Assembly: GCA_041395445.1 (NCBI GenBank)
Contig: JAWLAO010000002.1
Span: 62,001 to 126,000, forward strand
Direction: 5' to 3'
DNA: 64,000 bases
Source of the DNA: Gammaproteobacteria bacterium
Lineage (GTDB): Bacteria; Pseudomonadota; Gammaproteobacteria; Xanthomonadales; Marinicellaceae
Shown: piece by piece, positions 44,524 to 52,113 of the stretch
How positions within the stretch are numbered: the first letter of the stretch is position 1
Layout: every line of letters starts with the position of its first letter
Position numbers and translations under genes: made by a program
The notes under the pieces: generated by a model
Told to the model about the DNA's origin: nothing
What the model saw: only the letters and a program-made list of their open reading frames with translations
The model's database searches: none

Positions 44524-45585
44524 ATGAAGATTCTTGCAGATGAGAATATTCCTTTGGTGAATGATTTTTTTTCACATATTGGAGAGATAACAACTAAGCC
44601 TGGTCGGCAAATATGCAATCAGGATTTGCTTGATATTGATGTTTTGCTTGTGCGCTCTGTGACTAAAGTTGATAAAAATTTATTGCAAAATACTCCTGTT
44701 AAATTTGTTGCTTCAGCGACAAGTGGTGTCAATCATGTCAATTTATCAGACTTAAGTACTTTAGGAATTGGATTTGCAAATGCTCTGGGAAGCAATGCCA
44801 ACTCGGTCGCTCAGTATGTGATTTCTGCAATTTGTTATTGGTGTCAGCAGCAAGATAGAAACATCCATGATGTCACGGTGGGAATTGTCGGCTATGGCAA
44901 TGTCGGTAAAACTTTGAAAAAATACTGTGATATGTTAGGTATTTTAACAGTTATCAATGATCCGCCATTACAAGATTTAAATCCTCAGCTGATGAAGTTT
45001 TCGTCATTACCGGAGTCTCTCTGTTGTGAAGTTGTTAGTTTTCACACGCCTTTGACTTTCGATGGAAAACATTCTACTTATCAGTTTATCAATCAAAATA
45101 CTTTGCAGTTCCTAAAAAATGATGCTCTTTTAATTAATTCTTCTCGTGGTGAGGTTATTGATGAATTGGCATTGCTTAAATTTAAACAGAAAAACGAAGG
45201 TTTACAGCTTATTCTTGATGTCTGGAATGGCGAACCGAATATCAATTTACAACTGTTGAAATATTCCTTATTGGCAACTCCGCATATTGCGGGATATAGC
45301 TATGACGGAAAAGTCAGAGGAACGGAGATGATATATCAGGCTTGTTGTGATTATTTTGGAATATATAGAGCAGAAGTTGTAATTGATGACGCAAAGTTTC
45401 CAAAGCAAATTTTTGTTGAATTAAATAGTTCAAACTCAATTTTCAAAGATGTGTTATCAGCTTATGATATTGTCAGTGACAGTCAAAAACTGCAAAAAAT
45501 ACTCAATCACCCGGAACTGCAAAGTGGTGAATACTTCGATTCACTGAGAAAAAATTATCCGATTCGTAGAGAATGGCTATATTAA
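44524..45585 (+). CDS. pdxB: 4-phosphoerythronate dehydrogenase
   Basis: Second step of pyridoxal phosphate synthesis by the DXP-dependent route. Start at 44524 (MKILADENIPLVNDFF), the conserved N-terminus; an in-frame ATG at 44470 would add a hydrophobic stretch not in the family. NAD-binding GIVGYGNVGKTL; catalytic region NSSRGEVIDELALL, DVWNGEPNIN and HIAGYSYDGK with the active His. The 353 residues are slightly shorter than E. coli. It converges with yjdF, overlapping by 4 bp. Confidence 0.93.
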   Translation: MKILADENIPLVNDFFSHIGEITTKPGRQICNQDLLDIDVLLVRSVTKVDKNLLQNTPVKFVASATSGVNHVNLSDLSTLGIGFANALGSNANSVAQYVISAICYWCQQQDRNIHDVTVGIVGYGNVGKTLKKYCDMLGILTVINDPPLQDLNPQLMKFSSLPESLCCEVVSFHTPLTFDGKHSTYQFINQNTLQFLKNDALLINSSRGEVIDELALLKFKQKNEGLQLILDVWNGEPNINLQLLKYSLLATPHIAGYSYDGKVRGTEMIYQACCDYFGIYRAEVVIDDAKFPKQIFVELNSSNSIFKDVLSAYDIVSDSQKLQKILNHPELQSGEYFDSLRKNYPIRREWLY

Positions 45586-46196
45586 TTGCTTAATTTTTTC
45601 AGTTGTTTGTCATGCAGTTTTGTGAGAATTAATAAGGAAAGAATCGACCCAAACATTGCCCATGCCATATCCGATTGCGTGTCCCAGACATATCCTTGAG
45701 TTCCCAAGAATGCTACAGCTTCATCTCCTGATGCGACAGCAACCCACCATTCGATAAGCTCATAGAAAGCACTGAATGCCAGACAAACACTGACAATTAA
45801 ATACCTTCTCCACCATACTCCGGAAACAACATTATGCCTGATAAATAATTCTCTGGCTAAAATTGCCGGGACAAATCCTTGAGCAAAATGACCCAGTTTG
45901 TCGTAATTATTTCTTGTTAAATCGTAAGTCTCTTTGAGCCAGTCAAACAAAGGGACTTCGGCGTAAGTGTAATGACCTCCAACCATAAGAATAATGCTGT
46001 GAATTAATATCAAAATATACAGTAACGGAGTTAATGGAAAGCTTTTGTATGTGAATGCAAGTATGATGATTGCTATAATTGCGGGTAGCACCTCTAAAAA
46101 CCATGTGAACTTGTCTTTGGGCTCTATGGCTGACCAAATGAGTACAGACGAGAAAATTAACAACCAGATAGTTTTATAGATATGGGATTTCATCAT
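45582..46196 (-). CDS. DUF2238 (YjdF-like) membrane protein
   Basis: A 204-residue inner-membrane protein with about six hydrophobic segments. It has the family landmarks GGHYTYAEVPLFDWL, NNYDKLGHFAQGFVPAILAR and SAFYELIEWWVA, ending with WDTQSDMAWAMFGS. This is the YjdF/DUF2238 family, function unknown. It is coupled to folA by a 4-bp overlap; an alternative ATG one codon in is possible. Confidence 0.85.
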   Translation of the reverse strand: MMKSHIYKTIWLLIFSSVLIWSAIEPKDKFTWFLEVLPAIIAIIILAFTYKSFPLTPLLYILILIHSIILMVGGHYTYAEVPLFDWLKETYDLTRNNYDKLGHFAQGFVPAILARELFIRHNVVSGVWWRRYLIVSVCLAFSAFYELIEWWVAVASGDEAVAFLGTQGYVWDTQSDMAWAMFGSILSLLILTKLHDKQLKKLSN

Positions 46197-46678
46197 TTTC
46201 TATGGTACTCCATAAAACTGTAATTATAGAGATTCTTTTCATCAGTCTGACAATCCAATTGTGAAGCTATTTTCCAGTCAGCAGGATTCCAACTGAAATT
46301 GGTGTCTCCATCAAATTGATGATGTATTTTAGTAATGAGTAATTTATTCACATAAGGCATTAGTAATTTGTAAATCATTGCTCCACCAATTATCATCACT
46401 TCACCTTCGTAATCATTAATGCTATCCAGTTTATGAATGATTTCAAATCCTTCACGGGTAAACTCGACATTCCTTGTTAGAACCACATTTCTTCTTTGAG
46501 GAAGTACAAAGGGAAGTGATTCACATGTTTTTCGACCCATAAGAATGGTTTTATTGAGTGTTTGCTGTTTGAAATATTTTAAATCTGCAGGTAAATGCCA
46601 GGGAAGTGAATTATCCTTTCCAATGAGGTTGTTTTCATCCATAGCAACAATAATTGTCAGATTCGTTGTTATTTTCAT
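46193..46678 (-). CDS. folA: Dihydrofolate reductase
   Basis: NADPH-dependent reduction of dihydrofolate to tetrahydrofolate. It has IVAMDENNLIGKDNSLPWHL, MGRKTCESLP, and IIGGAMIYKLLMPYVNKLLI. The 161 residues are typical. It follows thyA with a 4-bp overlap (ATGA), the usual thyA-folA pair, since ThyA makes the dihydrofolate that FolA reduces. Confidence 0.95.
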   Translation of the reverse strand: MKITTNLTIIVAMDENNLIGKDNSLPWHLPADLKYFKQQTLNKTILMGRKTCESLPFVLPQRRNVVLTRNVEFTREGFEIIHKLDSINDYEGEVMIIGGAMIYKLLMPYVNKLLITKIHHQFDGDTNFSWNPADWKIASQLDCQTDEKNLYNYSFMEYHRK

Positions 46679-47469
46679 ACTGCAACCGGTGCTTTGATAT
46701 GAGGGTGAGCCTGATAATCAGTTAATTCAAAATCGTCATATGTAAACTCGAATATATTCTTGATATCAGGATTTATCTTCATAGTTGGTAGAGAATAGGG
46801 TGTTCTTGAAACTTGCTCTTTAGCTTGTTCAATATGATTGGAGTAGAGGTGAGCATCACCAAATGTATGAACAAAATCTCCGACCTTTAAGTCACATACT
46901 TGTGCCATCATCATGGTAAGCAGTGCGTATGAAGCGATGTTAAATGGAACACCTAAAAAAACATCAGCGCTGCGTTGGTAGAGTTGGCATGATAGCTTGT
47001 TATCTGCAACATAAAACTGAAACAGACAATGACAAGGCGGCAAAGCCATGTTTTCAATTTCACCGACATTCCATGAATTGACAATAATACGTCTGGAGTC
47101 CGGTGTTTCTTTGATTTGTTGAATGGCATTTTTGATTTGATCGACTTTTCTGCCATCAGAAGTTGGCCAAGAACGCCATTGATAACCGTATACCGGTCCT
47201 AAATCACCGTTTTCGTCAGCCCATTCATTCCAAATTCTCACACCATTATCTTGTAAGTATTTGATATTGGTATCACCGGCAAGAAACCACAATAATTCAT
47301 GAATAATTGATTTAAGATGCAGTTTCTTGGTTGTTACCATAGGAAAGCCTTTGGATAAATCAAAACGCATTTGATAACCAAACAGGCTTCTTGTTCCCGT
47401 ATTGGTTCGGTCTGTTTTTGTAGCTCCTTGATCCAGGAGAGTTTGCAATAATTGAAGATAGTTTTTCAT
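46675..47469 (-). CDS. thyA: Thymidylate synthase
   Basis: Methylates dUMP to dTMP with methylenetetrahydrofolate. The active-site Cys is in ALPPCHCLFQFYV, with RSADVFLGVPFNIASYA and DAHLYSNHIEQ. The length of 264 is exactly that of the E. coli enzyme. It begins the thyA-folA-yjdF operon. Confidence 0.97.
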   Translation of the reverse strand: MKNYLQLLQTLLDQGATKTDRTNTGTRSLFGYQMRFDLSKGFPMVTTKKLHLKSIIHELLWFLAGDTNIKYLQDNGVRIWNEWADENGDLGPVYGYQWRSWPTSDGRKVDQIKNAIQQIKETPDSRRIIVNSWNVGEIENMALPPCHCLFQFYVADNKLSCQLYQRSADVFLGVPFNIASYALLTMMMAQVCDLKVGDFVHTFGDAHLYSNHIEQAKEQVSRTPYSLPTMKINPDIKNIFEFTYDDFELTDYQAHPHIKAPVAV

Positions 47470-47540
47470 TTAGTTCAATTCAACTTGAAATTCGATGTTC
47501 ATTATACTTTAATTTTCCTTTAAAAAATTTGTCAACTATA

Positions 47541-47571
47541 AAAAAAGGCTATCATTTCTGATAGCCTTTTT
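47541..47571 (-). terminator. Terminator after the HD-GYP gene
   Basis: AAAAAGGCTATCA pairs with TGATAGCCTTTTT around a TTC loop, with A-runs on one side and T-runs on the other, so it can act on both strands. It lies 28 bp beyond the HD-GYP stop and upstream of thyA, insulating the two. Confidence 0.88.
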
Positions 47572-47598
47572 CTAATTAATTGTTGTAAGGTTTTTCTA

Positions 47599-48930
47599 TT
47601 AACCGAACAGTGACTTCAGTCCTGTTTGAGCATTGCGTTGCAATATCCCTTGAATTTTATCACCTGAAAGGTTTAAAGACTCAGGAAGAATGGCTTTCCT
47701 AACCATTGGTCTGTCAACCTTTGACATAAATGCACGTTTCGACAAATCAACTGTTTTGCTTGATTGAATATCATTTTTGTTGTTGTCTCTTAACATTAGG
47801 ACTTGTGGTCTCAATCTTTTCTCAGGGTTGTGAGAAACAACTAACCCAATAGAATTGTCAGTCAGTTCAACTATAGTACCAGCCGGGTACAAACCAATCG
47901 CTTGAATAAAGTCATCAATCAACTTGCTTGAAAACATTTTATCACGTTGTGTGTACAGCCAATCCATTGCTTCCGATGGTGTCATGTACTGACCATAAGA
48001 TTTTTTGCTTGTAATGGCATCAAACACATCAACCAGTCCGGCAATTTGACCGAAGAAAGGAATTTCAGCTCCAACTAACCCATAAGGATAACCGGAACCA
48101 TTGAATCTTTCATGATGCGTTTCAACAATAACAAGAGTCCAGTGTTCAACGTTCTTGTCTTTTGCCAACATTTCGACACCTAATTCAACGTGACTGCGAA
48201 CAATCGCCATTTCTTTTTCAGTAAGTTCTCCAGACTTGTTGAGTAACTCACGTTTAATTTTGGTCTTACCAATATCAGACAATAACACACCTGTCGCCAG
48301 AGAAATTAAATCGTCTTCTTCTAATCCCAAGTGACGACCAAAAACAGTTGCTAAAACACTGGATCGTAAAGAGTGATTGTAAGTGTAGTCGCCTTTGTCT
48401 TTTAAACGACTCAGCCAAATCATTGTATTTGGGTTGTTAATGACACTTTTAACAACAGATTTGGTCAATTTCTTGGTTTCACTAACATCCAACCCTTTAC
48501 CAACTCTGAGGTTGAAACTTAATTGCTCGACTGAATATGATAAGTCCGAAAACAAAACTTTGGCATTATCAATTTCTTTCTTGAAAGGTTTGGTAATCGA
48601 ATCATATTTTCCAATATGAAGAGGAATCTTTTTCAAATCTGAGGCAAAAACATATTTAGATTTTGCTTCTCCACTTTCAGCTTGTCTTTTCTTCTCCTCA
48701 ACTAAAAGAGGAGAAGGTTTGAAAGGAGTGTTTTCTTTGTATGATTGCGTACCTTTTTCAGCGTCGATATACACATAATCGCAGAATCTTTTAACTTCTT
48801 CGATCTCATGTTTAGTACGAATATAAAATCCCTGAAACGGAAAAGGAGTTTCAAGCCAAGATCTATCAAGTTGGCAAACATACATGCCGATTTGAAGATG
48901 CGAAACAGAGATTTTATCTTTAGTAATCAT
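47599..48930 (-). CDS. HD-GYP domain protein with DUF3391, altered HD motif
   Basis: A 443-residue cytoplasmic protein. The N-terminal DUF3391 domain (about 1-120; VSHLQIGMYVCQLDRSWLET) precedes an HD-GYP domain (about 170-350). The metal site keeps His186, HHE at 272-274, GYP at 280-282 and DVFDA. The signature His-Asp is Ser218-Asp219 (LLSDIGKTKI instead of LLHDIGK). HD-GYP enzymes hydrolyse c-di-GMP; loss of this metal ligand may reduce or abolish catalysis, leaving a sensor role. It is a single gene between terminators, near a type IV pilus-rich genome region but not next to it. Confidence 0.88.
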   Translation of the reverse strand: MITKDKISVSHLQIGMYVCQLDRSWLETPFPFQGFYIRTKHEIEEVKRFCDYVYIDAEKGTQSYKENTPFKPSPLLVEEKKRQAESGEAKSKYVFASDLKKIPLHIGKYDSITKPFKKEIDNAKVLFSDLSYSVEQLSFNLRVGKGLDVSETKKLTKSVVKSVINNPNTMIWLSRLKDKGDYTYNHSLRSSVLATVFGRHLGLEEDDLISLATGVLLSDIGKTKIKRELLNKSGELTEKEMAIVRSHVELGVEMLAKDKNVEHWTLVIVETHHERFNGSGYPYGLVGAEIPFFGQIAGLVDVFDAITSKKSYGQYMTPSEAMDWLYTQRDKMFSSKLIDDFIQAIGLYPAGTIVELTDNSIGLVVSHNPEKRLRPQVLMLRDNNKNDIQSSKTVDLSKRAFMSKVDRPMVRKAILPESLNLSGDKIQGILQRNAQTGLKSLFG

Positions 48931-49090
48931 AGCTGTTATAAAATGTATTAGTTAGATTCTTTCACCTTGACACAAATTCTAAATTTTTTAAAATTTTGAA
49001 AATGTGAACCAATTCAAGTTTTTAAAAGAAATTAATGTTTTCTCAAGATTTTACACAAATTATTTATATTTACAAATACAAAAAATACAA

Positions 49091-49112
49091 AATGGCAAAT
49101 AATTATGCCATT
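49091..49112 (-). terminator. Terminator overlapping the rpsT stop codon
   Basis: AATGGCA (49112-49106 on the - strand) and TGCCATT (49097-49091) form a 7-bp stem whose loop contains the TAA stop of rpsT (49105-49103), followed by TTGTATTTTTTG. Confidence 0.6.
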
Positions 49113-49366
49113 CCCTTGATTTTGTTATTCAGACGGCTTTTATGTCTTGCAACTTTGTTTTTGTGAAAGATTCCTTTGTTGGATACTTTGTCAATTGCTT
49201 TAACCATTGTGCTGTATAACTCCTGAGCTTTAGCTTTGTCACCGGCTTCGATGGCTTTACTCACGTTTTTTATATATGTTCTGGCTTCTGAACGCAGACC
49301 CATGTTGTGGATTCTGCTTTTCGCTGCTTGTCTGACTCTTTTTCTTGCTTGTGCTGAATTAGCCAA
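49103..49366 (-). CDS. rpsT: 30S ribosomal protein S20
   Basis: Helical 16S rRNA-binding protein. MANSAQARKRVRQAAKSR is the classic N-terminus, followed by the helical hairpin and the basic end VARHKSRLNNKI; 87 residues is normal. Divergent from murJ as in many gammaproteobacteria. Confidence 0.97.
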   Translation of the reverse strand: MANSAQARKRVRQAAKSRIHNMGLRSEARTYIKNVSKAIEAGDKAKAQELYSTMVKAIDKVSNKGIFHKNKVARHKSRLNNKIKGMA

Positions 49367-49595
49367 AATATTTCTCCAAAAAAATTACTGTTAAAAAAAT
49401 AAGCGGGGAATTATCGTGTTTATTATCGCTTGAGTCAATGTTTTAGCTATATAAACGACTTATATGGCATATTTATTATACTTAAAGGGAACTTTATATG
49501 TTTTTTTTGATGTTTCCATAGACAATCGCCACTAGAGTTTTAAAATTCACGCAGGCAGTTTCTGCCGTGATAATAAATTCAGAAGCCAATAATTT

Positions 49596-51155
49596 ATGAG
49601 TCTATTTAAGGCTACAGCCATCGTTAGTATTTTTACATTCATATCACGAATCAGCGGATTTATTCGTGATATGGTTGTTGCGTGGTTGTGGGGAACTTCG
49701 ATTTGGGGAAGTGCTTTTTTTGTTGTTTTTCAGATTCCAAACTTTATGCGGCGTTTATTTGCTGAAGGATCTTTTTCTTTGGCCTTTGTTCCGGTATTGA
49801 ACGAAATTAAAGCAACGGGTTCAAAAGCGGATCTTAAGCATTTTATCGACAGAGTCTCAGGAACTCTGATGACTATAGTTATTATAGTCTGGATTGTGAT
49901 GGAAATATTTGCTCCGCAAATTTTGACCTTATTTGCATATACCTGGGTTGAAGATAAACCGGAAGTTTTTGATGAAGCGGTTTGGATGTTGCGTTTTACC
50001 TTGTTTTACTTACCAATGATTACGCTGGTTGCATTTGCCGGCGGAGTTTTAAATGCACACAAAAAATTTGCTTTACCGGCAGCGACTCCAATTCTGCTTA
50101 ATTTGTCTTTAATTGGTTGTGCAATTTTTTTAAAAGACTCTTTTGATATTTCCGTTAAATCTTTGGCTGTTGGTGTTTTGGTTGCCGGTGTATTGCAGTT
50201 GATGGTTCAGATTCCGTCTTTATATCGTTTGGGTTTAATACCCAAATTTATTCCTGATTTTAAGGATTCTAAAATCAAAAAAGTGATGAAATTAATGGTT
50301 CCAACCTTGTTTGCGTCTTCAGTGGCACAAGTGAACTTGCTATTAGATACATTGATTGCAACGATGTTGCCGATTGTTGGTGTGAGTTTTTTATATTTCT
50401 CCAATCGATTGCTTGAGTTTCCTTTGGGTGTTTTCGTCATTGCAATTTCAACAGTAATTCTGCCGACTTTATCTCGGCAGTTTGCGAAAAGTGAAGATGA
50501 AAAATTCCTTAACACTATGAAATGGGCATTGAATTTAGGTTTTTTTATTGCCATACCGGCAGCAGTTGGTTTGCTGGTGTTAGCAAAAGAAGTTGTGGTT
50601 ACACTTTATCAATACGGCGAATTTAATGCTGAATCAACGGAATTTACCTCGTTGAGTTTAATAGCTTTTATGTTGGCATTGCCGGCTTTTGTTTTGAATA
50701 AAATCTTGTTGCCAGCTTATTATTCACGCAAGGATACTAAAACTCCTGTGAAAATTGGTTTGATTTCAATGTTTTCAAATATGGGACTGAATATCCTGTT
50801 TGTTTGGCTGATGTGGTATTTGGGTTTTATCGCACTTCATGTGGCTTTGGCTTTGGCTAGTGCGGTTTCTGGTTGGTTGCAGACAATTCTACTCTATAGA
50901 AGTTTGAAAAAAAATGGTATTGTTTCCAATGGAGTGATTGATTGGATATTTGTTGTTAAAATCAGTGTTTCCGCAATTGTTATGGCTGGAGTTCTAGTGT
51001 TTATTGTTTCAAATTTATCTGAGTGGCAAGTTTATTCTGCAAGTTGGAGAGCTTTTTATTTATTGATGTGTATTTCAATTGGTTTTGCGATTTATTTGCT
51101 CTGCTTGAAAGCTCAAAGAGTTAATTTTAAAAATTTGTTAGTTTATCAGAGTTGA
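49596..51155 (+). CDS. murJ: Lipid II flippase MurJ
   Basis: MOP-superfamily transporter that flips lipid II across the inner membrane. The N-terminus SLFKATAIVSIFTFISRISG with FIRDMVVAWLWG, the RRLFAEGSFSLAFVPVL segment and about 14 hydrophobic helices are diagnostic. Its 519 residues match. A small hairpin GGCAG-TTT-CTGCC lies about 30 bp before the ATG. The order rpsT (divergent)-murJ-ribF-ileS-lspA-ispH is conserved. Confidence 0.95.
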   Translation: MSLFKATAIVSIFTFISRISGFIRDMVVAWLWGTSIWGSAFFVVFQIPNFMRRLFAEGSFSLAFVPVLNEIKATGSKADLKHFIDRVSGTLMTIVIIVWIVMEIFAPQILTLFAYTWVEDKPEVFDEAVWMLRFTLFYLPMITLVAFAGGVLNAHKKFALPAATPILLNLSLIGCAIFLKDSFDISVKSLAVGVLVAGVLQLMVQIPSLYRLGLIPKFIPDFKDSKIKKVMKLMVPTLFASSVAQVNLLLDTLIATMLPIVGVSFLYFSNRLLEFPLGVFVIAISTVILPTLSRQFAKSEDEKFLNTMKWALNLGFFIAIPAAVGLLVLAKEVVVTLYQYGEFNAESTEFTSLSLIAFMLALPAFVLNKILLPAYYSRKDTKTPVKIGLISMFSNMGLNILFVWLMWYLGFIALHVALALASAVSGWLQTILLYRSLKKNGIVSNGVIDWIFVVKISVSAIVMAGVLVFIVSNLSEWQVYSASWRAFYLLMCISIGFAIYLLCLKAQRVNFKNLLVYQS

Positions 51156-52093
51156 ATATTTTGAAATTTATTCGTTATCCGCAATTTTGTGACCTTAATA
51201 AACCATCGGCTGTAACGATTGGAAATTTTGATGGTATTCATCTGGGACATCAGTATTTAATCAGACAGATTGTCAAACGTGCGAAAAAAGATGGCTTGCA
51301 ATCAATTGTTGTGACGATGTCACCATTAGCTTCTCAGTATTTTGCCGGAAAAGATAATGTTAAAATCATTACGCCATTCAAACAGAAATTTAAATTATTT
51401 AAGGATTTAAAAGCAAATGTCGGCTGTTTTTTGAATTTTAACGACAAATTGGCGCATTTGGAAGCTGAAGAATTTATCCAAGATGTTTTGATTGATGGGC
51501 TGAATGCCCAATATATTTTGATTGGTGATGACTTTCGGTTCGGAAAGAAAAGAAAAGGTGATTTTCAACTTTTAAAATCGTATTGTGAAGATAAAAACAT
51601 TGTGGTTGATAATATTTCAAGTGTGAAAGTTGTTGGTCAAAGAGTGAGTAGTTCACTGGTGAGAGAAAAACTAAAACAAAGTGACTTTGTATCGGTTAAA
51701 GAATTTCTAGGAAGAGATTATTCAATCATCGGTAAAGTCAGCAAAGGGCAGCAACTCGGACGGGAATTAGGTTATCCAACCATCAATATCAAGCTAACCA
51801 ATCAATCACCACCGGTCGAGGGAATATTTTGTGTGTCGGTAAAATTTGACAATGGAAGTCTTCATTACGGAGCTGCCAGTTTGGGTTATCGTCCGACGGT
51901 CAATGGTACTGGTAAAATTTTAGAGGTTCACTTGCTGGATTTTGATAAACAGGTATATGGTGAAATTGTTGAAGTTTTATTTCACCATAAATTGCGAAAT
52001 GAAGTAAAATTCGGTAGCTTAGAAGAGTTAAAACAAAATATTGATGAAGATGTGCGTCAAACACGTCTTTTTTTTTCAAAAACAGATAAGTAA
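51152..52093 (+). CDS. ribF: Bifunctional riboflavin kinase/FAD synthetase
   Basis: Makes FMN and FAD. The nucleotidyltransferase domain (about 15-185) has VTIGNFDGIHLGHQYLI, and the flavokinase domain (about 185-305) has GKVSKGQQLGRELGYPTINI. It ends at 313 residues, as usual. Start is TTG at 51152, overlapping the murJ stop (TTGA); no earlier ATG exists in frame. ileS follows 20 bp later. Confidence 0.94.
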   Translation: MNILKFIRYPQFCDLNKPSAVTIGNFDGIHLGHQYLIRQIVKRAKKDGLQSIVVTMSPLASQYFAGKDNVKIITPFKQKFKLFKDLKANVGCFLNFNDKLAHLEAEEFIQDVLIDGLNAQYILIGDDFRFGKKRKGDFQLLKSYCEDKNIVVDNISSVKVVGQRVSSSLVREKLKQSDFVSVKEFLGRDYSIIGKVSKGQQLGRELGYPTINIKLTNQSPPVEGIFCVSVKFDNGSLHYGAASLGYRPTVNGTGKILEVHLLDFDKQVYGEIVEVLFHHKLRNEVKFGSLEELKQNIDEDVRQTRLFFSKTDK

Positions 52094-52113
52094 ATTTTAA
52101 ATGGAGCTGTTGC

